Origin: an uncultured Paracoccaceae bacterium
Lineage (GTDB): Bacteria; Pseudomonadota; Alphaproteobacteria; Rhodobacterales; Rhodobacteraceae
Reading direction: 5' to 3'
Assembly: GCA_947503175.1 (NCBI GenBank)
Contig: CANNCO010000003.1
Span: forward strand, 379,501-443,500
DNA: 64,000 nucleotides
Numbering within the stretch: the stretch's first letter is position 1; each line of letters begins with the position of its first letter. Under the pieces are notes generated by a model that ran no database searches, was not told the origin of the DNA, and worked only from the letters and a program-made list of their open reading frames with translations. Below, piece after piece: positions 25,412 through 33,717 of this stretch. The position numbers and the translations under genes are program-made.

Positions 25412-25464
25412 CTTCGTCTTGTCGCAAATACGCCGGGGGGTCAGGGGGGCTGGCCCCCCTGCCG
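25412..25464 (-). repeat. Dispersed GC-palindrome with GTATTT tail, copy B
   Basis: On the minus strand an 8-bp stem CAGGGGGG-CCAG-CCCCCCTG (25442-25461) is followed by 'CGGCGTATTTGCGACAAGACGAAG', which runs straight into the ATG of queG (25411). The tail differs from copy A by about two bases. It fills the gap between the GST gene and queG, where it may end one transcript and lead the next. Confidence 0.75.
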
Positions 25465-25473
25465 GCCGTGGGT

Positions 25474-26139
25474 TCAGAAATCCAGATCGGCATAATGGGC
25501 CGGTGGCGGAAAGCCCGGAATCTGATCGGCCAGAAGCCCGCGAAACGCCGGTCGCGACTTGATCTTGGCATACCACTCGCGCACATTTCCGTTCCGGTTC
25601 CAGTCCACGTCCGAGATGTAATCCAGCGCCGAAAAATGCGCCGCCCCCGCGAAATCCGCCAGCGTCATGTTATCGCCCGCCAGCCACCTGCGCTGATCCA
25701 GAAGCCAGCCCAGGTAATCCAGATGATACTTGATCGCCTTCGCCCCGGCCTTCACGTTTCCGCTGTCGGGATAACCCGCCTTGGTGATCTTCTTGTTCAC
25801 CCGCTCATACAGCAGTTTCGACGTGACTTCCTGATGAAACTTGTCGTCGAACCACGCCACCATCCGCCGCACCTCGAACCGCCCCAGCGGGTCTTTCGGC
25901 ATCAGGGGCGGGGTCGGATTGGTTTCCTCGATATACTCACAGATCGCGGCGCTTTCGGCCATCACCTGCCCGTCCATCCGCAGAACCGGCACCTTTCCGG
26001 CCGGATTGCGACGCAGGAAATCCGTCTCCTTCTCCCAATACCGTTCCTCGACCAGTTCAACTTCGATCTTCTTCTCGGCCAGAACCAGCCGCACCTTGCG
26101 GCAGAACGGAGAAAGGGGAACATGATAGAGTCTGTGCAT
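25474..26139 (-). CDS. Glutathione S-transferase
   Basis: A 221-residue GST-superfamily protein. The N-terminal thioredoxin-like domain has '[25 protein letters not shown]' with a likely active-site Cys or Ser near residue 10-12 and '[20 protein letters not shown]' binding glutathione; the C-terminal helical domain follows from about residue 85. The substrate is unknown. It lies 62 bp upstream of queG with repeat copy B between them. Confidence 0.85.
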   Translation of the reverse strand: MHRLYHVPLSPFCRKVRLVLAEKKIEVELVEERYWEKETDFLRRNPAGKVPVLRMDGQVMAESAAICEYIEETNPTPPLMPKDPLGRFEVRRMVAWFDDKFHQEVTSKLLYERVNKKITKAGYPDSGNVKAGAKAIKYHLDYLGWLLDQRRWLAGDNMTLADFAGAAHFSALDYISDVDWNRNGNVREWYAKIKSRPAFRGLLADQIPGFPPPAHYADLDF

Positions 26140-26156
26140 CGCCCGCGCTGCATATT

Positions 26157-26169
26157 GGGGTCAGACCCC
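26157..26169. other. Short palindrome near the GST start
   Basis: GGGGT-CAG-ACCCC, a perfect 5-bp inverted repeat, 18 bp upstream of the GST ATG. It is flanked by ATTG / CAAT, which extends the dyad loosely. It could be a regulator site or a small hairpin in the leader; no regulator gene for it is seen nearby. Confidence 0.3.
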
Positions 26170-26249
26170 TCAATGCAACGAAATCAGGGGCGGTTCAACC
26201 GCCGAGTGGCCAACCCTGCCTGATCGAACGGAACCCGGCCATCCGCCGC

Positions 26250-26723
26250 CTATAGCGACTTCCGGAAAATCACCTTGTCGTCTCCTGGCCCGAAATAGTC
26301 CCGGATCTGCCCGTCCTGCATATAGCCCAGCTTCGAATAGAGCGCGCGCGCCGTCTCGAAGGCCGGTCCCGACGAGGTTTCGATCAGGATCAGACGCGCC
26401 GCCGCGTCACGGGCCAACCCCTCCGCATGGGCAATCAGACGCCGTCCAACACCTGCATCCCGGTGATCCGGCGCAACACTGATGAACAGGAGGTTCCGAA
26501 CATCCTCCTGCAACGGTTCCGGCGACAGACACGCGGCTCCCTTCACACCCTCCGCAGCTTCCGACAGGAACCACACACGGCCCTCGTCACTGCCCGCAAG
26601 ATCGCCGCGGGTCATCTCGGACAGGAAAGACAACTCGCCCTCTCCGAACATGCCTGAAAGACGCGCAATGCGGTCGATGTCGGTATGATCGTCGGATTGC
26701 GCAGGCCGGATCATCTCAGTCAT
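26250..26723 (-). CDS. GNAT-family N-acetyltransferase
   Basis: A 157-residue acetyltransferase: 'LLFISVAPDHRDAGVGRRLIAHAEGLA' is motif A with the acetyl-CoA loop (RDAGVGRRL), and 'TARALYSKLGYMQDGQIRDYF' is motif B. Substrate unknown. It is the gene after mtgA in the same direction, 38 bp away, so the two may share a transcript. Confidence 0.85.
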   Translation of the reverse strand: MTEMIRPAQSDDHTDIDRIARLSGMFGEGELSFLSEMTRGDLAGSDEGRVWFLSEAAEGVKGAACLSPEPLQEDVRNLLFISVAPDHRDAGVGRRLIAHAEGLARDAAARLILIETSSGPAFETARALYSKLGYMQDGQIRDYFGPGDDKVIFRKSL

Positions 26724-26761
26724 ATCTTGGCCTTTCCCGATAACTCGTCCTGAAACAGAGT

Positions 26762-27505
26762 CTATTGCGCCTCAAAACACGCCGCACGGCCATCCGCCCG
26801 GATCGTCGCCGCACCATCGGCGATCTGCGACGCCCGATTGCGGACAAAGCGCGACGGATCCTTCGCCGACCGTGCTTTCGGGTCCGGCAGAACCGCCGCC
26901 AGAAGCGCCGCCTGCCGCGCCGATAATGCACCCGCCCCGACACCAAAATAATGCTGCGCCGCCGCCTCGACCCCGAACACGCCCTTATCGAACTCGGCCA
27001 CGTTCAGATAGACCTCGACGATCCGCCGCTTCGACCAGACAAGCTCCACCATGGGCGTCATCACCGCCTCCATGGCCTTCCGCAGCCAGCTCCGCCCATG
27101 CCAGAGATAGACGTTCTTCACCATCTGCTGGCTCAGGGTCGACGCCCCCCGCTGCCCCCCATCTTCAAGCGCATCACGGATCGCACCCATATCGAACCCC
27201 CAATGCAGGCAGTAATTGGCATCCTCCGCAGCCACGACGGACCGTGCCATCACCGGCGCGATATCTTCAAGCGCCACCCAATCCCGCCGAATCTCCCCAT
27301 GCCGATACCCCTCGGCGACGATATAGGGGGTCGTCGGCGGCCGGATCACCGAAAACAGCGCAATCGCCAGCAACGCAAGCAGCGCGACCCCCATCAGGCT
27401 CCGCGTCACCCACCACCAAAGCGTCTGCACAAGCGGGAACCGGCGCCTCGCCCGCTTCCCCTTCGTCGCCCGTTTCCTGCTTTTCGCTGCCGGTTTTCTT
27501 GCCAT
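26762..27505 (-). CDS. mtgA: Monofunctional biosynthetic peptidoglycan transglycosylase
   Basis: Polymerises lipid II glycan strands. The N-terminus (MARKPAAKSRKRATKGKRA) is a basic cytoplasmic tail followed by one membrane helix ('SLMGVALLALLAIALFSVI'). The GT51 domain contains the catalytic 'VAAEDANYCLHWGFDMGAIRDAL' and 'GASTLSQQMVKNVYLW', 'KRRIVEVYLNVAEFDKGVFGVEAA'. I set the start at the ATG at 27505 because the longer frame adds residues with no family match. Length (247) is normal for MtgA. Confidence 0.92.
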   Translation of the reverse strand: MARKPAAKSRKRATKGKRARRRFPLVQTLWWWVTRSLMGVALLALLAIALFSVIRPPTTPYIVAEGYRHGEIRRDWVALEDIAPVMARSVVAAEDANYCLHWGFDMGAIRDALEDGGQRGASTLSQQMVKNVYLWHGRSWLRKAMEAVMTPMVELVWSKRRIVEVYLNVAEFDKGVFGVEAAAQHYFGVGAGALSARQAALLAAVLPDPKARSAKDPSRFVRNRASQIADGAATIRADGRAACFEAQ

Positions 27506-27615
27506 GCCTGCGTCATGCCCGCGCCTGTGGTGCCCCGTCAACCGGTTTGACGACCGTCAACACCGACCTGCACGGAAAGCCCTAGAGTAACCCGCATCAT
27601 CAATGGAGGCCCACG

Positions 27616-28128
27616 ATGGAAACGAATGTGCTCCCCCACTACGACGCCAGTGACAACCCGACCGACTGCTGTCCGCGCTTCAACCCCGAAGGTTGGGACG
27701 ACCTCCATCTGCATTTCGAGGACAAGCTATTCGTCCGCGCCACGACCCGAAGCGTCATGCATGTGCCCGTGAACATGGGCAAGGTCTTTGGGCGCGTCCA
27801 TGAAAACGTCGAAAAGTCGGGCGGCTGGGACATGGACGACATGATCGTACTCAGCCGCGATCTTTCGGCATGGCAGGCCGAGCATCTGTTCGCGGTACCC
27901 CGCGACATCCCGGGCGAAGAAATGACGACCCTCTCGGGTGAATTCCTCACGCATGTTTTCGAAGGCCCCTATCAGGCCGCGCGCGAATGGGCACCGGAAC
28001 TCGAAGGCATGGTCCGCGCCAAGGGGCACGAGCCGAAACAGGTCTGGTTCTTCTACACGACCTGCCCGGAATGCCTGAAGGTCTATGGCAAGAACTACGT
28101 GGTCGGCGTGGTCGAAATCGCGCCCTGA
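27616..28128 (+). CDS. Conserved hypothetical protein with Cys pairs
   Basis: A 170-residue protein that I recognise as part of a conserved family, sometimes labelled 'hydrolase', without a proven reaction. Two cysteine pairs stand out: 'DCCPRFNPEGWDD' near residue 18 and 'YTTCPECLKVYGKNYVVGV' near the C-terminus; they could bind a metal together. The middle has 'SRDLSAWQAEHLFAVPRDIPGEEM' and 'LSGEFLTHVFEGPY'. No signal peptide, so cytoplasmic. It is convergent with gltB, 41 bp away. Confidence 0.7.
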   Translation: METNVLPHYDASDNPTDCCPRFNPEGWDDLHLHFEDKLFVRATTRSVMHVPVNMGKVFGRVHENVEKSGGWDMDDMIVLSRDLSAWQAEHLFAVPRDIPGEEMTTLSGEFLTHVFEGPYQAAREWAPELEGMVRAKGHEPKQVWFFYTTCPECLKVYGKNYVVGVVEIAP

Positions 28129-28153
28129 ACCCAGAACGCGATCCGAAGCATTC

Positions 28154-28170
28154 GGGTCAGTATCAGACCC
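28154..28170. other. Small hairpin between convergent genes
   Basis: GGGTC-AGTATCA-GACCC lies in the 41-bp gap between the 170-residue hypothetical gene and the gltB stop. It may help to end transcription from either side. No T-run is present, so confidence is low. Confidence 0.35.
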
Positions 28171-31100
28171 TATTCCGCGGGAATCGCGCGATCCTCCAGT
28201 TCCAGCGGGACGGGCAGCTTGTCCAGCATCTCCTTCGGACAGGCCTGCAGGAAATGGCCCTTCTCGGTCTCCCAGTTCTGTAGGATGTTCTCGCCGCGCG
28301 GGCTTGATGTCTCCTCCACATGCCGCTCGATCAGCCGTTTCAACTCGGCCTCCCAATGCGCCACGGTCACGGGACAGGTCACCAGCGTCTCCATATTCAT
28401 CATCGACGGCGCACGGCCCTCGGGATCGTACAGATAGGCCATGCCACCGGTCATCCCGGCCCCGAAATTCGCACCGATATCGCCCAGAATGACGGCAACA
28501 CCACCGGTCATGTACTCGCAGCCATTGGACCCGCAGCCCTCGATCACAACCTTTGCGCCCGAGTTCCGCACCGCAAACCGTTCCCCGGCCCGGCCCGAGG
28601 CGAACAGGTACCCCGCCGTCGCACCGTAAAGCACCGTGTTCCCGATGATCGTATTCTCATGGGGCACCAACGGACTTGCCATATGCGGGCGCACGACGAT
28701 CACACCACCCGACAGGCCCTTGCCGACATAGTCATTGGCATCGCCCGCGACCTCCAGCTTCAGACCCGGCGCACCAAAGGCGCCCAGCGATTGCCCAACG
28801 GACCCCGCCAGCATGATCTTAAGGTGATCGGGCTGCAGATTGTTGTTCATCCCGAACCGCTGCACGATATGGCTCGACGTGCGCGTGCCGATGGTCCGCA
28901 GCGTGTTCTGCACCGCGTAGGATAGCTGCATCTTCTCACCATCCCGCAGGAACCGCTCGGCATCCCGCACGATCTCCGCATCCAGCGTGTCATCCACCGG
29001 CGTCCGGTCCCGGTTCCGATCATAGACGATGTCATCCGCCCCATCGATCGTGATCAGAAGCGGGTTCAGGTCCAGATCGTCCAGATGCGCCGACCCCCGG
29101 CTGACCTGGCTCAGCAGATCGGCCCGCCCGATCACTTCATCAAGGCTGCGCGCCCCGATCTCGGCCAGAATCTCGCGCACTTCCTGCGCATAGAACGTAA
29201 TCAGGTTCACCACCTTGTCGGCGGTGCCTGTGAACTTCTCACGCAACCGCTCGTCCTGCGTACAGACCCCGACCGGACAGGTGTTCGACTGGCACTGACG
29301 CACCATGATGCAGCCCATGGCGATCAAGGCGGCAGTCCCGATCCCGTATTCCTCGGCTCCCATCATCGCGGCCATGACGATATCCCGGCCGGTGCGCAGA
29401 CCCCCATCGGTCCTGAGCGTCACCCGGTCCCGCAGGTTGTTCATCGACAGAACCTGATGCGCCTCGGTCAGACCCATCTCCCATGGCAGACCCGCATATT
29501 TGATGCTGGTCGCGGGGCTGGCTCCGGTGCCGCCATTATGGCCGGAAATCAGGATCACATCGGCCTTCGCCTTGGCCACCCCGGCAGCAATCGTGCCCAC
29601 GCCCGAAGACGCCACCAGCTTGACCGTCACCTTGGCCCGCGGGTTGATCTGCTTCAGATCATAGATCAGCTGCGCCAGATCCTCGATCGAATAGATGTCG
29701 TGATGGGGCGGCGGCGAAATCAGCGTCACACCCTTGGTCGAATGCCGAAGGCGCGCAATCAGGTCGGTCACCTTCATCCCCGGCAACTGGCCACCCTCTC
29801 CGGGCTTTGCCCCTTGGGCCACCTTGATCTCAAGCTCTTCGCAATGGTTCAGGTATTCCGCCGTCACACCGAACCGGCCCGACGCCACCTGTTTGATCTT
29901 GGCCGAAGGATTGTCGCCATTGGCCTCGGGCACGAAATGCGCCGGGTCTTCCCCGCCTTCACCCGAATCCGACTTGGCGCCAATCCGGTTCATCGCCACG
30001 TTCAGCGTCTTATGCGCCTCCGGGCTCAGCGCGCCCAGCGACATCCCCGGCGTCACGAACCGTTTCCGGATCGCGGTGATGCTTTCCACCTCTTCGATCG
30101 GAACAGGCTTGCCCAGCGGCTTGATATCCAGAAGGTCGCGCAGGTGGATCGGCGGGTTCGACCGCATCTTGGCTGAATACTGCTTCCACATCTCGAAACT
30201 CGCCCGGGCCACCGCCGTCTGCATCATATGCATGCTGGTTGCTTCCCACGCATGGGTCTCGCCCGACCGGCGCGCCTTGTAGAACCCGCCGATGGGCAGC
30301 ACGTCACGCCCGCCCTGCCATCCCTGGGCGTGCACTTCCTCCAGCTTGGTCTGAATCCCGGACACGCCGATTCCGCTGATCCGGCTTTGCATCCCCGGGA
30401 AAAACTCCGCAACCATCGCGCGGCTCAGGCCAACGGCCTCGAAGTTCAGACCCCCGCGATAGCTCGAGATCACCGAAATGCCCATCTTCGACATGATCTT
30501 TAGAAGGCCCGCATCGATCGCCGCCCGATACCGCGCCACGGCCTCGGTCAGGGTTCCTTCGATCAGCCCACGCTCGATCCGGTCAGCGATGGAATCCTCG
30601 GCCAGATAGGCATTCACGACCGTCGCGCCACACCCGATCAGCACGGCAAAGTAATGCGGGTCGATACATTCGGCAGAGCGCACACTCAGCGAACAGAAGG
30701 TCCGCAGGCCCTTTTGCGTCAACCAGCTATGAACCGCGCTCGTGGCAAGGATCATCGGCATCGCGACCTTTTCAGGCCCCTGATGCTGATCGGTCAGCAC
30801 GATATGGCCCGATCCCGACCGTACGGCATCCTCTGCCTCGGCACGGATCCGGTTCAGCCCCGCCCGCAGCGCCTGCGGCCCGCCATCCACGGGAAAGGTG
30901 CAATCAATCGCGACCATCGCGGATTCGAAATGCGCCTCCAGCTCTTCGAACTGCGCATTGGCCACGAACGGGCTTCCCAGAACGATGATCTCGGTCTGGC
31001 TGGAATCCTCGTCCAGCACGTTCTTCAGGTTCCCGAACCGGGTCTTCAGGCTCATCACCCGGAACTCGCGCAAGCTGTCGATGGGCGGGTTCGTCACCTG

Positions 31101-32708
31101 GCTGAAATTCTGACGGAAAAAGTGGCTCAGGGGCCGGTACTTCTCACTCAACACCGCAGACGGCGTATCGTCCCCCATCGACGCGAGCGCTTCCTTCGCA
31201 TCCTCGGCCATGGGCGCCAGAATCTGCTCCAGCTCCTCAATGGTATACCCGGCGGCGATCTGGCGCTTGCGCAACTCCCCGCCACTGAACATCGCCGTCT
31301 CGGTCACGCCGCTCAGCGCATCGTCCAGATCGTTGATCTTCCCGACCCACTCCTGAAACGGCAGCGCGGCGGCCAGCTTGTCCTTGATCTCGGTATCGTG
31401 GAACAGCCGCTTCTTCTTCATGTCCACGGCCAGCATCTGACCGGGACCCAGCGCGCCTTTTTCCACCACCGTCGCCTCGTCAACCGGCACCATGCCGGTC
31501 TCGGACCCGGCAATGACCAGACCGTCACCGGTCACCACATACCGCATCGGACGCAGCCCGTTCCGGTCAAGCCCGGCACAGACCCAGCGCCCATCCGTCA
31601 TCGCCAACGCCGCCGGGCCGTCCCACGGCTCCATCACGCTATTGCAATAGGAATACATGTCCCGCCACGCTTCCGGCAGTTCCACCGCCTGCTTCGACCA
31701 GCTTTCCGGCACCAGCATCGTCTTCGCCATCGGCGCCGACCGCCCGGCCCGCACCAGAACCTCGAAAACAGAGTCTAACGCAGCCGAATCCGAGCTTCCC
31801 GCCGGCACAATCGGCTTGATATCCTCAGCCATATCCCCGAACGCACCCGACGCCATCCGGATCTCGTGGCTCTTCATCCAGTTCAGGTTGCCCTTCAGCG
31901 TGTTGATCTCGCCATTATGGGCCAGCATCCGGAACGGCTGGGCCAGCCACCACTGCGGAAAGGTGTTCGTCGAATACCGCTGGTGATAGATCGCGAACGC
32001 GCTCTCGAACCGCTCATCCTGCAGGTCGGGATAGAACTCGGCCACATCCTGCGCCAGCATCATCCCCTTGTAGATGATCGACCGGCAGGACAGGGAACAG
32101 ATGTAAAGACTGCCCACCTGCGCCGCCAGGGCCGCCTTCTCGATCCGCCGCCGGATCACATAAAGCTCCCGCTCGAACGTCTCTTCATCGACGCCCTTCG
32201 AATTCGAAATGATGATCTGTTCGATCTCGGGCCGTGTCGCGTTGGCTTTCTCACCCAGGACGTGATGGTTCACCGGCACATGCCGCCAGCCATAGATGTA
32301 ATACCCCATCCGCAGAACTTCGGATTCCACGATGGTCCGGCACGTCTCCTGCGCCCCGAAATCCGTGCGCGGCAGAAACACCTGACCCACGGCCAGCAAC
32401 TCGCCCTCGCGCACCTCATGGCCGGTCCGCTTCACCTGCGCACCAAAGAACTTGTGCGGGATCTGCACATGAATGCCCGCGCCATCGCCTGTTTTGCCAT
32501 CGGCATCAACCGCACCCCGGTGCCAAACCGCCTTCAGCGCGTCGATCCCGTTCTGCACGACCTTCCGGCTCTTCTCCCCGTCGATGGACACAACCAGCCC
32601 CACACCACAGGAAGAATGCTCATCTTCCGCGGAATAGAGACCGTTTTCAGCCATCCACTTGCGCTTGGCGTCTTCGGCCTTGGCCCAGTTGGCATCGTAT
32701 TTGGTCAT
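28170..32708 (-). CDS. gltB: Glutamate synthase large subunit
   Basis: NADPH-dependent GOGAT alpha subunit, 1512 residues, makes two glutamates from glutamine and 2-oxoglutarate. Domains in order: class II glutaminase with nucleophile Cys in 'EHSSCGVGLVVS' (about residue 34, after a short propeptide), a central domain, the FMN-binding synthase domain with 'SGHNGGTGASPATS' and the cluster region 'CIMVRQCQSNTCPVGVCTQDERL', and a C-terminal beta-helix (GXXGXXX repeats such as 'EGCGSNGCEYMTGG'). The partner gltD lies 1 kb upstream, with two GFA genes between. Confidence 0.97.
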   Translation of the reverse strand: MTKYDANWAKAEDAKRKWMAENGLYSAEDEHSSCGVGLVVSIDGEKSRKVVQNGIDALKAVWHRGAVDADGKTGDGAGIHVQIPHKFFGAQVKRTGHEVREGELLAVGQVFLPRTDFGAQETCRTIVESEVLRMGYYIYGWRHVPVNHHVLGEKANATRPEIEQIIISNSKGVDEETFERELYVIRRRIEKAALAAQVGSLYICSLSCRSIIYKGMMLAQDVAEFYPDLQDERFESAFAIYHQRYSTNTFPQWWLAQPFRMLAHNGEINTLKGNLNWMKSHEIRMASGAFGDMAEDIKPIVPAGSSDSAALDSVFEVLVRAGRSAPMAKTMLVPESWSKQAVELPEAWRDMYSYCNSVMEPWDGPAALAMTDGRWVCAGLDRNGLRPMRYVVTGDGLVIAGSETGMVPVDEATVVEKGALGPGQMLAVDMKKKRLFHDTEIKDKLAAALPFQEWVGKINDLDDALSGVTETAMFSGGELRKRQIAAGYTIEELEQILAPMAEDAKEALASMGDDTPSAVLSEKYRPLSHFFRQNFSQVTNPPIDSLREFRVMSLKTRFGNLKNVLDEDSSQTEIIVLGSPFVANAQFEELEAHFESAMVAIDCTFPVDGGPQALRAGLNRIRAEAEDAVRSGSGHIVLTDQHQGPEKVAMPMILATSAVHSWLTQKGLRTFCSLSVRSAECIDPHYFAVLIGCGATVVNAYLAEDSIADRIERGLIEGTLTEAVARYRAAIDAGLLKIMSKMGISVISSYRGGLNFEAVGLSRAMVAEFFPGMQSRISGIGVSGIQTKLEEVHAQGWQGGRDVLPIGGFYKARRSGETHAWEATSMHMMQTAVARASFEMWKQYSAKMRSNPPIHLRDLLDIKPLGKPVPIEEVESITAIRKRFVTPGMSLGALSPEAHKTLNVAMNRIGAKSDSGEGGEDPAHFVPEANGDNPSAKIKQVASGRFGVTAEYLNHCEELEIKVAQGAKPGEGGQLPGMKVTDLIARLRHSTKGVTLISPPPHHDIYSIEDLAQLIYDLKQINPRAKVTVKLVASSGVGTIAAGVAKAKADVILISGHNGGTGASPATSIKYAGLPWEMGLTEAHQVLSMNNLRDRVTLRTDGGLRTGRDIVMAAMMGAEEYGIGTAALIAMGCIMVRQCQSNTCPVGVCTQDERLREKFTGTADKVVNLITFYAQEVREILAEIGARSLDEVIGRADLLSQVSRGSAHLDDLDLNPLLITIDGADDIVYDRNRDRTPVDDTLDAEIVRDAERFLRDGEKMQLSYAVQNTLRTIGTRTSSHIVQRFGMNNNLQPDHLKIMLAGSVGQSLGAFGAPGLKLEVAGDANDYVGKGLSGGVIVVRPHMASPLVPHENTIIGNTVLYGATAGYLFASGRAGERFAVRNSGAKVVIEGCGSNGCEYMTGGVAVILGDIGANFGAGMTGGMAYLYDPEGRAPSMMNMETLVTCPVTVAHWEAELKRLIERHVEETSSPRGENILQNWETEKGHFLQACPKEMLDKLPVPLELEDRAIPAE

Positions 32709-33145
32709 GAGCTATCTCCAGCCGAAGCGTTCACCATCGCCATCACTTCCGCTTCTGTCATACGTTTCCGATCACCCGCAAAAGCATGGCTGTCGGGCTT
32801 CGCGTCGATATAGACCTCGACGTCGAATTCCATGCCGTCAAGGCTGTCCAAAGACCCCGCCGAGAGACTCAGCAACCCTTGCATCGGGCCCGGCATCGTC
32901 AGCCGCCAGAACAGGCTCGACCCGCAGGTCTTGCAGAACCCGCGCTCGGCCCATTCCGATGATGCGTAAGTCCCGATACTGTCTTCCCCCTGCCACGTGA
33001 TCCCACCCGGCGGCACTTCGACGCCCATCTCGATCCCGCCCGAAAACTTCCGGCACATGGCGCAATGGCATGCGCCATAGCTCTTGGGATCCTCAGCCAA
33101 CTCGAACCGTACTGCGCCGCAAAGGCATCCACCCGTCTTGCTCAT
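32705..33145 (-). CDS. GFA-family protein (formaldehyde-activating-like), copy 1
   Basis: A 146-residue zinc protein of the glutathione-dependent formaldehyde-activating (GFA/CENP-V) family. Zinc ligands are seen in 'GGCLCGAVRFELAEDPKSY', 'ACHCAMCRKFSG' and 'FCKTCGSSLFW'. It probably binds two zinc ions; catalysis is unproven for most members. It overlaps gltB's start by 4 bp and lies 2 bp after another GFA gene, so it is transcribed with the glutamate synthase genes. Confidence 0.88.
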   Translation of the reverse strand: MSKTGGCLCGAVRFELAEDPKSYGACHCAMCRKFSGGIEMGVEVPPGGITWQGEDSIGTYASSEWAERGFCKTCGSSLFWRLTMPGPMQGLLSLSAGSLDSLDGMEFDVEVYIDAKPDSHAFAGDRKRMTEAEVMAMVNASAGDSS

Positions 33146-33147
33146 GG

Positions 33148-33603
33148 TCAGGCTCCTTCGGTTGTGGCGCCGTAACGCGCCAGCGTTTCTGCTTCGGTCA
33201 GCCGCTCGCGATCACCCGCAAAGGCAAACGCACCCGGCTTCCGGTCGATGAAAATCTCGCGCGTCATGCGCATCCCCGACGGATCGTCGAACAATCCGAT
33301 CGGAATTTCGTACTCGCCCCAGTGGTCTCCCGCGGCGGTGACCCGGTAATACAGCCCCGACCCGCAGCGATTGCACCAGGCGCGCTCGGCCCAGTCCGAG
33401 GTTTGCGCCACCGAAATCGCTTCAGGTCCCCGAAACGTCACATCATCCCGTTTCACTGTAACGGCGAGCAGGGCCGATCCGGCCCAACGCTGGCACATCT
33501 TGCAATGACAGGCACCGAACTCCGACGGAACGTTGCGCGCGGTGAACGTCACCGCCCCGCACAAGCACTGTCCTTTATGCTCAGTCGCGCTCATCGCCTT
33601 CAT
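33148..33603 (-). CDS. GFA-family protein, copy 2
   Basis: A second GFA-family zinc protein, 151 residues (or 148 from the ATG at 33594). Zinc-binding blocks: 'GQCLCGAVTFTARNVPSEF', 'ACHCKMCQRWAGS' and 'WCNRCGSGLYYRV'. It resembles copy 1 (similar length and order of motifs), so the pair looks like a tandem duplication. It sits between gltD and gltB; its role there is unknown. Confidence 0.88.
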   Translation of the reverse strand: MKAMSATEHKGQCLCGAVTFTARNVPSEFGACHCKMCQRWAGSALLAVTVKRDDVTFRGPEAISVAQTSDWAERAWCNRCGSGLYYRVTAAGDHWGEYEIPIGLFDDPSGMRMTREIFIDRKPGAFAFAGDRERLTEAETLARYGATTEGA

Positions 33604-33663
33604 GCTTCCTTCATCGTTTGCGTCAGGAACCCTGACCTACCTTGCTTCGCGCCGCATCGTCCA

Positions 33664-33707
33664 TGCGCATGGTATGCGCATGGTTTGCGCATAGCTTCCG
33701 CATGGAC
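33664..33707. repeat. Four 11-bp tandem repeats between gltD and the GFA genes
   Basis: Units starting at 33664, 33675, 33686 and 33697: TGCGCATGGTA, TGCGCATGGTT, TGCGCATAGCT and a degenerate TCCGCATGGAC. The 11-bp period is about one helical turn, so a protein could read all units on one DNA face. They lie just 3' of gltD on the minus strand. Confidence 0.7.
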
Positions 33708-33717
33708 CGTACGGTCC
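33704..33717. other. Perfect 14-bp palindrome after gltD
   Basis: GGACCGT-ACGGTCC, perfectly self-complementary with no spacer, directly beside the gltD stop codon (TAG at 33718-33720) and touching the tandem-repeat array. It is probably a DNA site for a dimeric protein rather than an RNA hairpin, since there is no loop. Confidence 0.6.

Noticed and set aside
33664-33707. Short tandem repeats as a CRISPR array
   Set aside because: The units are only 11 bp with no spacers and no cas genes are present; they read better as a protein-binding array.
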